Of a stretch of DNA of 40,001 nt, positions 1 to 8,078 are shown piece by piece. The stretch spans positions 1 through 40,001 of the forward strand of contig JAUXGZ010000011.1 of assembly GCA_030621785.1 (NCBI GenBank). The letters run 5' to 3'. The notes beneath the pieces are model-generated. The model saw only the letters and a list, made by a program, of their open reading frames with translations. It did no database searches and had not been told where the DNA came from. The stretch comes from Gammaproteobacteria bacterium. Lineage in GTDB: Bacteria; Pseudomonadota; Gammaproteobacteria; DSM-19610. A program made the translations under genes and the position numbers. Each line of letters begins with the position of its first letter. Position 1 is the stretch's first letter.

Positions 1-677
1 CCTGTCGCTGGAACTACAAACTGTCCGAAGGGAAAGAGGATATCAGCGGTGATACCCATCCGGTCTTCCTGCTGGAAGAAGAGCAGCGCCCGGGTGAGCA
101 AATGGCCATAGAGGAAGACGAGCACGGCACTTACATTATGAACTCGAAGGACCTGCGTGCCGTCGAGCACGTCGACCGGTTGGTGCGGATGGGTATTGAC
201 AGCCTCAAAATCGAGGGTCGTACCAAGTCACATTACTATGTGGCTCGTACTGCGCAGGTCTATCGTCGGGCAATCGACGATGCGGTCAAAGGACAGTCCT
301 TCGATCCGGCCCTGCTTGGTGATCTGGAAAATCTCGCCAACCGGGGCTACACCGACGGGTTCTTCCAGCGCCACCACGAACACGAATACCAGAACTATAT
401 CGATAGCCATTCGAAAAGCCATCAGCAGCGCTTCGTTGGAGAGTTGCTTGGTTATGACCGGAAACGTGGTTTGCTCGAAGTAGAGGTCAAGAATCGCTTC
501 GCGGTGGGGGATGAGCTCGAGCTGATTACCCCCGGGGGTAATCATTCCTTTCAGCTCGACTCCATGCAGGACATGAACGGACAGGCTATGGAACTTGCCC
601 CCGGTGGTGGCTACCGGGTGCAGATCCCGGTGGTCGAGGGTGAATATTCCATCGGCCTGCTGGCCCGCAAGTTATAA
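1..677 (+). CDS. trhP: U32-family tRNA hydroxylation protein (TrhP/YegQ type), C-terminal part
   Basis: This gene enters from the left edge, so its start is not visible. The open frame runs from base 3 to the TAA at 675-677, about 224 residues. The fragment begins with CRWNYKLSEGK and continues with EEDEHGTYIMNSKDL and SLKIEGRTKSHYYVA, which are signatures of the peptidase U32 family as seen in E. coli YegQ/TrhP. Members of this branch act in prephenate-dependent 5-hydroxyuridine formation at the tRNA wobble position rather than as proteases; that role comes from family knowledge. The last 80 residues form the small beta-rich C-terminal domain typical of the long U32 proteins. Other U32 paralogues (RlhA, UbiU/UbiV) are possible, but the length of the C-terminal part and the motifs fit TrhP best. 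Confidence 0.85.
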   Translation, partial: CRWNYKLSEGKEDISGDTHPVFLLEEEQRPGEQMAIEEDEHGTYIMNSKDLRAVEHVDRLVRMGIDSLKIEGRTKSHYYVARTAQVYRRAIDDAVKGQSFDPALLGDLENLANRGYTDGFFQRHHEHEYQNYIDSHSKSHQQRFVGELLGYDRKRGLLEVEVKNRFAVGDELELITPGGNHSFQLDSMQDMNGQAMELAPGGGYRVQIPVVEGEYSIGLLARKL

Positions 678-706
678 TGCACGTATTAGCAAAGGTAGTT
701 TTGTAA

Positions 707-1183
707 ATGACAAAATATTTGTGGTGGATGTTATTGCTGCTATGGATGGCACCGGCTGCAGCGCAGCCCCCGAATGTGCTGGTGTGGAATATCGACAAGC
801 CTCTGGATATGGCCTATTCAACCGTCTATGACGAGCTGGAAAGCCACCATTTCTACGTGGTGTTCGAACCGGATATCCAGTCCAACCTGAGCCGGATGGC
901 AGAAAGCTGGGGCGAGAATTATAATCGAAACAAGCTGCAGGGTATTCGCTCCATGGTATTCTGCAACGGCTGGTACGCCAATGCGGTGAGTAATGTCGAT
1001 CCGGACATGCTCGCGCTGTGTCCGTTACATATTACCCTTATCCAGCAGTCCGACAGAACGCGTGTTCTGTTCTCACGTCCTACCGCGGTGGCAAAGGGCA
1101 GCAAGGCGGAAGCCATTGCCCTGGAACTGGAACAGGCGGTATCAAAGGCCCTGGATGCTGCGGTCAGCGCGCTGAAAAATTAA
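707..1183 (+). CDS. Secreted DUF302 domain protein
   Basis: The product has 158 residues. Residues 1-19 form a signal peptide (MTKYL, a Trp/Leu-rich core, then APAAA) with likely cleavage before QPPNV. The rest matches the DUF302 pattern: a paired beta-alpha-beta fold with FEPDIQSNLSR, a GENYNRNKLQGIRSMVFCN segment, and a late LCPLHITLIQ strand followed by VLFSRPTAVA. Two cysteines, in VFCN and ALCPL, could form a disulfide in the periplasm. The biochemical role of DUF302 is not established. It starts 29 bases after the upstream U32 gene, with a weak AAAGG-type ribosome site, and ends 18 bases before an OmpA-domain gene, so the three may be co-transcribed. I infer a periplasmic location; no function is claimed. 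Confidence 0.75.
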   Translation: MTKYLWWMLLLLWMAPAAAQPPNVLVWNIDKPLDMAYSTVYDELESHHFYVVFEPDIQSNLSRMAESWGENYNRNKLQGIRSMVFCNGWYANAVSNVDPDMLALCPLHITLIQQSDRTRVLFSRPTAVAKGSKAEAIALELEQAVSKALDAAVSALKN

Positions 1184-1201
1184 CTACGTAAGGAAACAGT
1201 A

Positions 1202-1732
1202 ATGAAAAAGAACGTGCTTGTTGTATTAATACTTGCCCTGGTGATCGGCCTGGTTCTGTATATGAATCGTACAGCCGAAGAGACTGTCGAAGTTGTGATC
1301 GAAGATGAGCAGGTGGTTACCAAGGAGTTGGTGGCCAATCAAACGGCTGCCAGTCTGACTATCACGGTTGATGACCATATCAGTCTGGACGGTGCCATCC
1401 TGTTTGCTACTGATAGCGTCGATCTGTCTGATGACGGCAAGGATATTATTAATGAGCGCATTGCCAAATATCGGGGCAAGGTCGAGAATAATCTTGATAT
1501 TGATGTCATTGGCTACGCGGATGATACCGGTACCGAAGCGTATAACCTGGCATTGTCAGAGAAACGCGCGCGGGTGGTAGCGGATTACATCGATGCCCAG
1601 ACGGACATTCCGCACAACAGAATCCACGTCAAGGGAAAGGGTGATTCCGTTGCAGTCGGCGTTTCGGAGGAAGAGCGGGAACTGGATCGTCGCGTGATCA
1701 TTAACGTCAAGGGAACCCTCATCAATCAGTAA
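1202..1732 (+). CDS. Small OmpA-family peptidoglycan-binding protein
   Basis: The product has 176 residues. Residues 4-20 are a strongly hydrophobic segment with no lipobox cysteine, so it is either an uncleaved inner-membrane anchor or a signal peptide. An acidic linker (about 25-45) leads to an OmpA C-terminal domain at about 60-172. Visible hallmarks are ILFATDSVDLSDDGK, IGYADDTGTEAYNLALSEKR with the conserved NxxLSxxRA helix, and the closing ELDRRVIINV strand. This domain binds diaminopimelate-type peptidoglycan in known members. A clear ribosome site (AAGGAAAC) precedes the ATG. The usual His-Thr of the GHTD motif is replaced by Tyr-Ala (GYADD), a modest deviation. There is no beta-barrel, so this is a periplasmic cell-wall-binding protein rather than a porin. 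The gene ends two bases from a convergent gene. Confidence 0.82.
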   Translation: MKKNVLVVLILALVIGLVLYMNRTAEETVEVVIEDEQVVTKELVANQTAASLTITVDDHISLDGAILFATDSVDLSDDGKDIINERIAKYRGKVENNLDIDVIGYADDTGTEAYNLALSEKRARVVADYIDAQTDIPHNRIHVKGKGDSVAVGVSEEERELDRRVIINVKGTLINQ

Positions 1733-1734
1733 CC

Positions 1735-2760
1735 TTATTCCCGGTAGTGGCCAGGGTCATCCGGGCGGGACAGGGAATTGCTCTCACGATGGCTTTCGAC
1801 GGCCCTGCTGCGAATCCGGCGCAGCAGGGTTTCCAGCAGCTCCGGATCTGCATCACCTTTACGGATGCGTTTCAGCGCCATGCTGGCGTACACGGTGATG
1901 TCCGTCAGGTCATCTGCAAGGGCAACCAGTAATCTTCTTTCCCTGTCGCTTACCGCCGGGCGGCTTGTCGTTTGTGGTGCCACCACGCGGGTGGCGGCAC
2001 TCGATGCTCCTGTTTCAGCGGGCGCGGATGCCGACGGCTCTGCCTGACGGCGGATTTCGGGCTGCTCGACGGGTGCCGGTTGTGCTGTGTCTACAGTCTG
2101 GTCGAGGCTCAGGGAAATCACCCTGGTGGGGATCTGTTCAAGCACCGGTGTTCTCCCGGGAAAGGTCCGCACGGGTGAGCTGTGTGCCGTGATCAGCAGG
2201 AAGAATAAAAATCCAAATGGGAACAGAAAGCTGCCGAGGGGCAGGCTGACCAGCGAAACCAGACCGAGAAGTGACAGACCGAACAGATAACGCCTGACCA
2301 CTGGCTTGCAGGAAGGCCATAGCTGCCACACTGCAATGAAAGCGCTGTGAGCCAGGGTGAGCAGCATAAGCCAGGAAACTGCATTCCAGTATGCGGCAGG
2401 ATTTTGTTGCGGGTAACTCAACTGGCCCAGCAAGGCGGTAATCCAGGCAGCGCTAAGTATGTCGATCGACAGTCCGGCCCGGATACGTACCAGGCAGGTA
2501 GTCAGCCAGGGTAACAGGCACCATAGCAGTGTCCCGGAAATGATACTGAATGTGGACACTGCCGGTGGCACGGACGGTGACATGCTCATGGCATGCGTCG
2601 CCGTGGCGATGGCCAGCAGAGCAAACAATAGCGTATACAGGATGTCCGTGGGCTCCAGGCGCAGCCTGATGTTTGCGTGGAGATGCTGGATGCCGGCATA
2701 GAGCGATGCACCGGCAAGGATGTAGAGTGTTCCCTGAAGTATGAGGTGCAAGCTGGTCAA
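1735..2760 (-). CDS. Unrecognised polytopic membrane protein with Pro/Ala-rich linker and helical tail
   Basis: I do not recognise this 341-residue protein. Residues 1-190 contain about six or seven hydrophobic segments with a conspicuous PLGSFLFPFGFLFFLLI stretch near 175-190. A Pro/Ala/Glu-rich linker (about 200-265, with repeated PAP, SASAPAE) follows. The tail from about 270 is charged and helical (RERRLLVALADDLTD, ALKRIRKGD, LETLLRRIRSRA) and is probably cytoplasmic. No GGDEF, kinase or transporter motif is present. The start is a TTG with an AGGGA ribosome site five bases before it, 13 bases after dctM, so the gene looks like the last member of the TRAP operon. A sensory or regulatory role would be a guess from topology only. 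Confidence 0.65.
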   Translation of the reverse strand: MTSLHLILQGTLYILAGASLYAGIQHLHANIRLRLEPTDILYTLLFALLAIATATHAMSMSPSVPPAVSTFSIISGTLLWCLLPWLTTCLVRIRAGLSIDILSAAWITALLGQLSYPQQNPAAYWNAVSWLMLLTLAHSAFIAVWQLWPSCKPVVRRYLFGLSLLGLVSLVSLPLGSFLFPFGFLFFLLITAHSSPVRTFPGRTPVLEQIPTRVISLSLDQTVDTAQPAPVEQPEIRRQAEPSASAPAETGASSAATRVVAPQTTSRPAVSDRERRLLVALADDLTDITVYASMALKRIRKGDADPELLETLLRRIRSRAVESHRESNSLSRPDDPGHYRE

Positions 2761-2773
2761 ATTGTCCCTGCGC

Positions 2774-4030
2774 TCATTTCCACCAGGTCGATAGTATCGG
2801 AATATAGGTGACCATAAGCAGCCAGCTCAGCATGATAATCAGAAAGGGAACAGCGGCACGAAACAGGACGAAGATGGGTTGCTGGAAACGTTGACTGGCA
2901 ATGAACAGATTAATACCTACCGGTGGTGTCGAATAACCGATTTCCAGATTGGCCAGGAATATGATGCCCAGGTGGACGGGGTCGATGCCGAAGCGGGTAG
3001 CCAGTGGCAGTATCAACGGCACGATAACCACAATGGCAGAGAAAATATCCATCATGGCACCGACCGCCAGCAGGAACAGGTTCAGCAATATCAGGAACTG
3101 CAGATGGCTGGTGATGGTGCCTTCCATCCAGTCCAGCATACGCATCGGGATCTGGGCATCAATCAGCAGGTTGGTGAGCCCCATGGCGACTCCCAGGATA
3201 ATAAGGATGCTGCCAACCAGTATCGCGCTGTCAGTCAGCAGACGCGGCAAATCGCGATGGATGGAAATGGTGTGATGCACCAGGCATTCCAGCAGTATGA
3301 CATACAGGGCAGTAAAGGCGGCAGCTTCCGCGACGGTAACGTAGCCACCGAATATGCCGATTATGATTAATACCGGCAGCAGCAAGTCACCTGCTCCGCC
3401 ACGAACTGCGCGCAGTAGTACGTGCCAGGCAAAAGGATGGTGGTGAACGCCGAAGCGGGCGCCTGTCCAGGCCGCGTAGATGCCGAGCATGATCATCAAT
3501 AACGATCCTGGCACGATCCCGGCCAGAAACAGTTCATCAATATTAACGCCGGAGACAATGCCATACAGAAGTATGGCAAGGCTGGGAGCGAACAGCAGAC
3601 CGAGTGAGCCTGAAGTGGTTAACAGTCCAAGCGCAAAGTGTTGTGGATAATTGACCTTTTGCAGAACCGGGTAGAGCAGCCCGCCCAGCGCCAGTATGGT
3701 GACACCCGAGGCACCCGAGAAGGAAGTGAAAAAGGCGCAGGCGGCGATGGCGACGACCGCCAGTCCACCGGGTAGCCAGCCGAGTGCGGCGTTGAACAGC
3801 CGGATCAGGCGTTGGGGAGCACCACCGGCCGCCAGCACAACACCGGCAAAGGTAAACAACGGGATCGCCGTCAGGTTGGGAGACAGGGCCAGACGATTGA
3901 GTTCGACAATCAGCAATGCTGAATCCAGTCCGCTGAACCAGGCATAGAACAGGCTGCCGGCGCCCAGGACGGTAAACAGTGGCAGCCCAAACAGGGCCAG
4001 CAGGATGAGTACGGCTACAACGTACAACAT
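2774..4030 (-). CDS. dctM: TRAP transporter large permease (DctM family)
   Basis: The product has 418 residues, the usual size for DctM. It is almost entirely membrane helices, about twelve, starting MLYVVAVLILLALFGLPLF. Family hallmarks include FSGASGVTILALGGLLYPVL, LAGIVPGSLLMIMLG, and the late NLEIGYSTPPVGINLF motif, which is very typical of DctM. It is the transport channel of a tripartite ATP-independent periplasmic transporter, driven by an ion gradient and working with the small permease and the periplasmic binding protein. Its start overlaps the end of the small permease gene by 16 bases, which implies translational coupling and a tight Q-M complex. The substrate cannot be deduced from this protein. 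Confidence 0.92.
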   Translation of the reverse strand: MLYVVAVLILLALFGLPLFTVLGAGSLFYAWFSGLDSALLIVELNRLALSPNLTAIPLFTFAGVVLAAGGAPQRLIRLFNAALGWLPGGLAVVAIAACAFFTSFSGASGVTILALGGLLYPVLQKVNYPQHFALGLLTTSGSLGLLFAPSLAILLYGIVSGVNIDELFLAGIVPGSLLMIMLGIYAAWTGARFGVHHHPFAWHVLLRAVRGGAGDLLLPVLIIIGIFGGYVTVAEAAAFTALYVILLECLVHHTISIHRDLPRLLTDSAILVGSILIILGVAMGLTNLLIDAQIPMRMLDWMEGTITSHLQFLILLNLFLLAVGAMMDIFSAIVVIVPLILPLATRFGIDPVHLGIIFLANLEIGYSTPPVGINLFIASQRFQQPIFVLFRAAVPFLIIMLSWLLMVTYIPILSTWWK

Positions 4031-4500
4031 GCTTTTTCATCCCGACCCAGGATTGCGGCGAGCAGGAACTGCAGGGTGAGCAGTACGAAACCGACGGGTA
4101 TGATCAGACTGGTCAGTACCTGCCAATATTCGTGAGCCGGCGCGTAAAGCCATTCGTCGTACCAGAAACGAACCGCGGCGTGGGCCAGAAATGCACAAAC
4201 CAGAGCTGCGAGCAATCGCATCGGGCGGTACAGGCGAGCTACTGAGCCGGGCCTGAGCATGGCGCAGCAGACATCAATCTTTATGTGGCGTTCCCGGGTG
4301 ACTGCCACGGCAGCACCAAAAAAGGTGACGTACAGAACCAGGTAGCGGGTCAGGGTGTCGATGTCGGCGAAACCGGTGTCGAACAGATTGCGCGCCAGGA
4401 TCTGTACCAGTGCCAGCAAAATCAGCAGCAGCAGGCTGCATGCCGCCAGCCAGCCTTCCAGGACGACCAGTTGCGTGCGTAGTGCTCTGAGCAGTTTCAT
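4015..4500 (-). CDS. dctQ: TRAP transporter small permease (DctQ family)
   Basis: The product has 161 residues and four predicted membrane helices: LVVLEGWLAACSLLLLILLA, a second after RNLFDTGFADIDTLTRYLV, a third around RPMRLLAALVCAFLA, and a last one near VLTSLIIPVGFVLLTLQFLL. The sequence between helices one and two (ILARNLF) and the RERHIKIDV turn are characteristic of DctQ. In TRAP systems this subunit pairs with DctM and docks the binding protein. It lies six bases after dctP and overlaps dctM by 16 bases, the expected P-Q-M order. Sequence conservation in this family is low, but context and topology make the call firm. Confidence 0.88.
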   Translation of the reverse strand: MKLLRALRTQLVVLEGWLAACSLLLLILLALVQILARNLFDTGFADIDTLTRYLVLYVTFFGAAVAVTRERHIKIDVCCAMLRPGSVARLYRPMRLLAALVCAFLAHAAVRFWYDEWLYAPAHEYWQVLTSLIIPVGFVLLTLQFLLAAILGRDEKACCTL

Positions 4501-4506
4501 GTGATG

Positions 4507-5547
4507 CTACTGTTTCGGATCTGTTGCCGGAGGGGAATTACGATATTGCTCCAGCAGTTCGAGAGTGCGCTCGAAAACATCTGCAGGGATATAGTCGCTC
4601 TTGACGAGATCGGTGGCCGCAGTGTTGCGAATTTTTTGCAGCGCGGTCTCACTCATATCATCGCCGGGTTCGATGAACACCAGGCCACGTTTGCGCAACT
4701 CTTCCAGGCTGGTTTCGTTGTCCCTTCGGGTCGCAGTAATCAATTCTTCACCGGTCTGGTAGCCGGTAGTGCGTAATATTTCCTGCAGGTCGGCGGGGAG
4801 TGAGTCCATGAAGCGACGTGACACGATCAGGGCGCCCATGGCATTGGTGAGCGAGATACTGCTGACATACTGTGTCTTGGTGAACCATTGCAGGGCGATG
4901 GCCGCCAGCGGTGTACAGTAGACGGTGTCGATGAGGCCGGTCGAGAGACTGGTGTAGACATCGACAATGGACAGCGGGATAGGGGAAATGCCACTGGCGT
5001 CGAAAAATGCCTGCCCCATGGGATCTCCCTGCCACAGCCATACCCGTCGGTGGCGCATCTCCTCCAGGGTACTGGTCTCCCGGGTAGAAAACATGTGCAC
5101 GAAGCCGATTTCCATCCACCCCAGCAGTTCATAGCCGTGCTCGCGAAAGCCCTGCTGGAACTCCTCGTTGAAGTGGTTGCGGATGTAATCGATTTCATCT
5201 ACATCCCGAAACAGGAAGGGGAGTTCCATTACCCGGGGAGGAGAATAAATGCGCCCGATACCGTAGCCGCTGAAGGCACCACCCTGTAGCTGGTTGAAGC
5301 GGATTTTCTTGATTACATCCGGTTCGTCGCCCTGCACACCTCCAGGGTAGAATTTGATCGCGAGCCGGCCTCCACTCTGGTCGAGTACCGTTTTCCCCCA
5401 TGCGTCCAGGATGTTCATCCAGGTCGAGCCGGACGGTGCCAGGGTAGCAAATTTCAGCGTATGCTCCGGTTTGGCCATAGTGGCGCTCGATCCGGCCAGC
5501 AGCAGAATGAAGATGATGAAACGTGTAAGGCTTCCTGGTATAGACAT
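4507..5547 (-). CDS. dctP: TRAP transporter periplasmic substrate-binding protein (DctP family)
   Basis: The chosen start gives 346 residues. An upstream in-frame ATG at 5556 is only one base from the GAGGAGG ribosome site, while the ATG at 5547 is ten bases from it and overlaps the tatT stop as TGATG, so 5547 is preferred. Residues 1-25 form a signal peptide ending SSATMA. Mature hallmarks are KFATLAPSGSTW, the FYPGGVQGDEPDVIKKIR segment, LPFLFRD, and VDVYTSLSTGLIDTVY. The conserved arginine that binds ligand carboxylates has a counterpart in HRRVWLW, but the Asn-Pro usually seen after the GLID-type helix is replaced by VYCTP. With TatT next door, the ligand may not be a simple carboxylic acid; that is an inference. 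Confidence 0.9.
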   Translation of the reverse strand: MSIPGSLTRFIIFILLLAGSSATMAKPEHTLKFATLAPSGSTWMNILDAWGKTVLDQSGGRLAIKFYPGGVQGDEPDVIKKIRFNQLQGGAFSGYGIGRIYSPPRVMELPFLFRDVDEIDYIRNHFNEEFQQGFREHGYELLGWMEIGFVHMFSTRETSTLEEMRHRRVWLWQGDPMGQAFFDASGISPIPLSIVDVYTSLSTGLIDTVYCTPLAAIALQWFTKTQYVSSISLTNAMGALIVSRRFMDSLPADLQEILRTTGYQTGEELITATRRDNETSLEELRKRGLVFIEPGDDMSETALQKIRNTAATDLVKSDYIPADVFERTLELLEQYRNSPPATDPKQ

Positions 5548-6419
5548 CAGAACCATTCCTCCTCGTAGCCCAGCAAAATTTCCGCGCGCTGGCGGGCAAT
5601 CTGGTTGGCCAGCGCCATTTCCGGGAAGCTGCCGACCGGAGTATCGATAACCGCTGTCAGCAACTGCCGGAAGCGTTCACGATCGAAACGCTGGCGCTCC
5701 AGGTATTCGGCCTGCATTACATCGACCATCAGCAGCCTGCCGTTGGTTACCGCGCGGGCTTTGGAAAAATAGTCTTCCGCGCGCTGAAAATTTCCACCCA
5801 GCATGGGTGCCCGGCCACCATAGTACACCCCGTAGAACAGGTACACACTGCCGTAATAGTAGTCCGGTTGAAGCTCCAGCACCCGGTTCATCAGTCGCTC
5901 GCTGCTGGCAAGCTGGGCAATGAGTCCCGGATCCTCGCGGTTCAGGTCAATCTGCTTGGCCTGACAGGAGGCGGTCCAGAACAGTGCAGGTACGGCGCTC
6001 TTGCGTAGTCCGGCTGCCGCGTCCTCGACATCTTCGGGACTGGCACGTGCCAGGTCGATGTCGACACCACGCGCCTGCAAGGCCCGTTCACCGTAGTGAA
6101 AGCAGCGTGCGTAGAGGTCCAGGGCTCGCTGCCGGTCTTCCAGTTCGACAAAGCCGAACGCGTAGCCGTAAAAACCCATGGCCGCGTTATCGAGCAGTAT
6201 TTTATTCCCGGGGTCCTCGACCAGCAGTCCTTCTACCAGTTTCAGATTGGCGGGTATCGCGATGGCGGCCAGTTGCAGGTCCGTTTCGCGGTTCATGGCG
6301 TCGACACCGCCGTCCATAATGGAGGTTGATGAGCGCGCCACGATCTGTCCCATGCTGCAGGCGCCAAGCCAGGGCAACAGTATGGCAAGTGTCAGGTAAC
6401 GGAAGTAATTGTTTGCCAT
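5547..6419 (-). CDS. tatT: TRAP-associated lipoprotein TatT
   Basis: The product has 290 residues from the ATG at 6419, which has a GGAG ribosome site six bases upstream. A longer frame reaching 6488 runs into a palindromic repeat and is unlikely to be translated. The N-terminus carries a signal peptide with the lipobox LGAC, so the mature protein should be a lipoprotein. The body is mostly helical (ALDLYARCFHYGERAL, LASSERLMNRVLELQPDYYYG, NFQRAEDYFSKA) and fits the TatT family, whose Treponema member is a TPR-like trimer that works with a TRAP binding protein. Here it is the first gene of tatT-dctP-dctQ-dctM, ending in a TGATG overlap with dctP. The partner role is family knowledge; the substrate is unknown. 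Confidence 0.85.
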   Translation of the reverse strand: MANNYFRYLTLAILLPWLGACSMGQIVARSSTSIMDGGVDAMNRETDLQLAAIAIPANLKLVEGLLVEDPGNKILLDNAAMGFYGYAFGFVELEDRQRALDLYARCFHYGERALQARGVDIDLARASPEDVEDAAAGLRKSAVPALFWTASCQAKQIDLNREDPGLIAQLASSERLMNRVLELQPDYYYGSVYLFYGVYYGGRAPMLGGNFQRAEDYFSKARAVTNGRLLMVDVMQAEYLERQRFDRERFRQLLTAVIDTPVGSFPEMALANQIARQRAEILLGYEEEWF

Positions 6420-6440
6420 GTTGAACTCCATTGTCAGTCG

Positions 6441-6558
6441 GTACGGCAGGTAGCCGCTACGGATTTTCCGGACACGCTGTAAATACATCCCTGTACGCTC
6501 GGCGGCCGCGTCCGTGCGGCCAACGGTCCGGAAAAACCGCAGCGGCTACCTGCCGTAC
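6441..6558. repeat. Long palindromic intergenic element, copy 1
   Basis: A left arm (6441-6472) and right arm (6527-6558) are inverted repeats of 32 bases with two mismatches. Between them lies a 54-base centre containing a smaller hairpin, GGCCGC (6504-6509) and GCGGCC (6516-6521) around a six-base loop. The 60-base core from GGAC (6469) to GTCC (6528) is 54 of 60 identical to the core at 8956-9015. Part of the core (about 6473-6500) has no partner and forms a large asymmetric bulge. The element sits between dapE and tatT, 18 bases after the dapE stop. No T-run follows on the minus strand, so it is not a standard intrinsic terminator. It resembles REP-type miniature repeats in size, but the family is not one I can name. 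Confidence 0.85.
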
Positions 6559-6576
6559 TTGTAGGGAACCTGATAC

Positions 6577-7707
6577 TCATGCAATAAGCAATTTTTCAAG
6601 GATACGCCGGTAAATGTCTGCAAGCTGATCCAGTGCCTGCACGGACACGCATTCGTTAACCTGGTGGATGGTGGCGTTGACCGGGCCCAGTTCCAGTACC
6701 TGCGCACCCATGGGGGCAATAAAGCGTCCGTCAGAGGTGCCGCCGCTGGTGGATAGTTCGGTTCGCACGCCGGTGATTTCCCGGATGGATTCTCTGGCCG
6801 CATCGACCAGTTCTCCGGCAGGTGTCAGGAACGGTTTGCCGGACAGTCGCCAGTCCAGTGTGTGGTCGAGATTGTGCCGGTTGAGTACAGCGTGGATGCG
6901 TTGGCGAATATCGGTGTCGCTGAGTTCGGTCGAATAGCGCAGGTTGAACTGCACCTCCAGGGAACCCGGGATCACATTTTCGGCCCCGGTGCCGGAATTA
7001 ATGTTGGAAATCTGGAAACTGGTAGGCGGGAAGTGATCGTTGCCCTGGTCCCACTCGAGCGCGGCCAGCTCTGCCAGCAGCGGTGCCGCGAGATGGATGG
7101 GGTTGGCGGCGAGCTGCGGGTAGGCTACATGGCCCTGTTTTCCCTGGACGCGCAGCCTGCCGTTGAGTGATCCCCGCCGGCCGTTCTTGATGACATCTCC
7201 GAGTTGCTCGCTGCTGGAAGGTTCGCCCACCAGGCACCAGTCGACATGAATGCCCTGTTGCTGCAGGTGTTCCACGACCTTGACGGTTCCATTGACCGAG
7301 GGGCCTTCCTCGTCACTGGTGATGAGGAAACCGATGCTGCCCGTATGATCCGGATGCTGTGCGACGAAGGCCTCGCAGGCGGTGACCATGGCGGCCAGCG
7401 ACCCTTTCATGTCTGCCGCCCCGCGTCCGTAGAGCATGCCATTGCGAACTACCGGGGTGAACGGGTCAGTGTTCCATTCATCCAGCGGCCCGGTTGGTAC
7501 GACGTCGGTGTGTCCTGCGAATATCAGCAGCGGACCGCCCGAACCACGTGTTGCCCAGAAATTGCTGACTTCTTCAAAAGGTAAGGAAGTGCAGTCGAAA
7601 CCGATTGCCTGGAGACGAGCGCACATCAGCGTCTGGCAGCCGGCGTCCTCCGGTGTGACCGAGGCACGGCTGATGAGGTCTTTTGCCAGTTCAAGTGTTT
7701 CCGACAT
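6577..7707 (-). CDS. dapE: Succinyl-diaminopimelate desuccinylase
   Basis: The product has 376 residues from the ATG at 7707, close to the E. coli enzyme, and hydrolyses N-succinyl-LL-diaminopimelate to LL-diaminopimelate and succinate in lysine and peptidoglycan precursor synthesis. The M20 metallopeptidase signatures are present: [11 protein letters not shown] with the metal His and Asp, [15 protein letters not shown], and [14 protein letters not shown] with the catalytic and metal-binding glutamates. The closing [14 protein letters not shown] segment holds the last metal-ligand histidine. An in-frame TTG at 7719 overlaps the upstream yffB-like stop (TTGA) but lacks a ribosome site, whereas the ATG at 7707 has AGGA four to five bases before it. 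Its position after dapD and the yffB-like gene supports the call. Confidence 0.95.
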   Translation of the reverse strand: MSETLELAKDLISRASVTPEDAGCQTLMCARLQAIGFDCTSLPFEEVSNFWATRGSGGPLLIFAGHTDVVPTGPLDEWNTDPFTPVVRNGMLYGRGAADMKGSLAAMVTACEAFVAQHPDHTGSIGFLITSDEEGPSVNGTVKVVEHLQQQGIHVDWCLVGEPSSSEQLGDVIKNGRRGSLNGRLRVQGKQGHVAYPQLAANPIHLAAPLLAELAALEWDQGNDHFPPTSFQISNINSGTGAENVIPGSLEVQFNLRYSTELSDTDIRQRIHAVLNRHNLDHTLDWRLSGKPFLTPAGELVDAARESIREITGVRTELSTSGGTSDGRFIAPMGAQVLELGPVNATIHQVNECVSVQALDQLADIYRRILEKLLIA

Positions 7708-7715
7708 GGGTCCTG

Positions 7716-8078
7716 TCAATCTGGACGGGTCCGGTGTAGATGCAGGGCAGTGTACTCCTCCTCCTTGAACCCCACCACCCGTCGTTCGCCAAGATCGAGT
7801 AGTGGTCGCTTGATAATGCCGGGGTTGTCCTCCATCAGCTGCAGTGCCAGTTTGCGGTCAATGCGCTCACGGGTTTCCGGTGGCAGTTTGCGCCACAGCA
7901 TGCCGCGCCGGTTGAGCAGGGTTTCCCAGCCGATCTCCTGCTCCCAGGTCTTCAGTTGCGCGGGGTCGAGACCATCCTTGCGGTAGTCATGAAAAACGTA
8001 CTCGATGCCCTGATCATCGAGCCACTTGCGGGTCTTCTTCATGGTATCGCAATTGCGGATACCGTAGAGGGTGATCAT
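7716..8078 (-). CDS. yffB: ArsC/Spx-family reductase-like protein (YffB type)
   Basis: The product has 120 residues with a thioredoxin-like fold. It begins [20 protein letters not shown], where Cys10 is the only cysteine and matches the nucleophile position of ArsC. The DYRKDGLD segment and the [15 protein letters not shown] motif (cis-proline region) are typical of the YffB branch. YffB-like proteins lack the full arsenate reductase residue set, and their physiological substrate is unclear, so arsenate reduction should not be assumed. The gene starts with a TGATG overlap of the dapD stop and precedes dapE, the same linkage to dapE as in E. coli. It is therefore likely co-translated with the diaminopimelate genes. 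Confidence 0.85.
   Translation of the reverse strand: MITLYGIRNCDTMKKTRKWLDDQGIEYVFHDYRKDGLDPAQLKTWEQEIGWETLLNRRGMLWRKLPPETRERIDRKLALQLMEDNPGIIKRPLLDLGERRVVGFKEEEYTALHLHRTRPD

Noticed and set aside
6420-6488. N-terminal extension of tatT into the palindromic element
   Set aside because: The extra residues come from repeat DNA, and the ATG at 6419 has a good ribosome site followed at once by a lipoprotein signal peptide.
6441-6558. Intrinsic terminator of dapE
   Set aside because: The palindrome is long but has no T-run on the minus strand; its core is repeated after dapC with other arms, so a repeat element explains it better.
7716-8078. Arsenate reductase
   Set aside because: The protein is of the YffB type with a single cysteine and no arsenic-resistance neighbours; the diaminopimelate context does not support an arsenic role.
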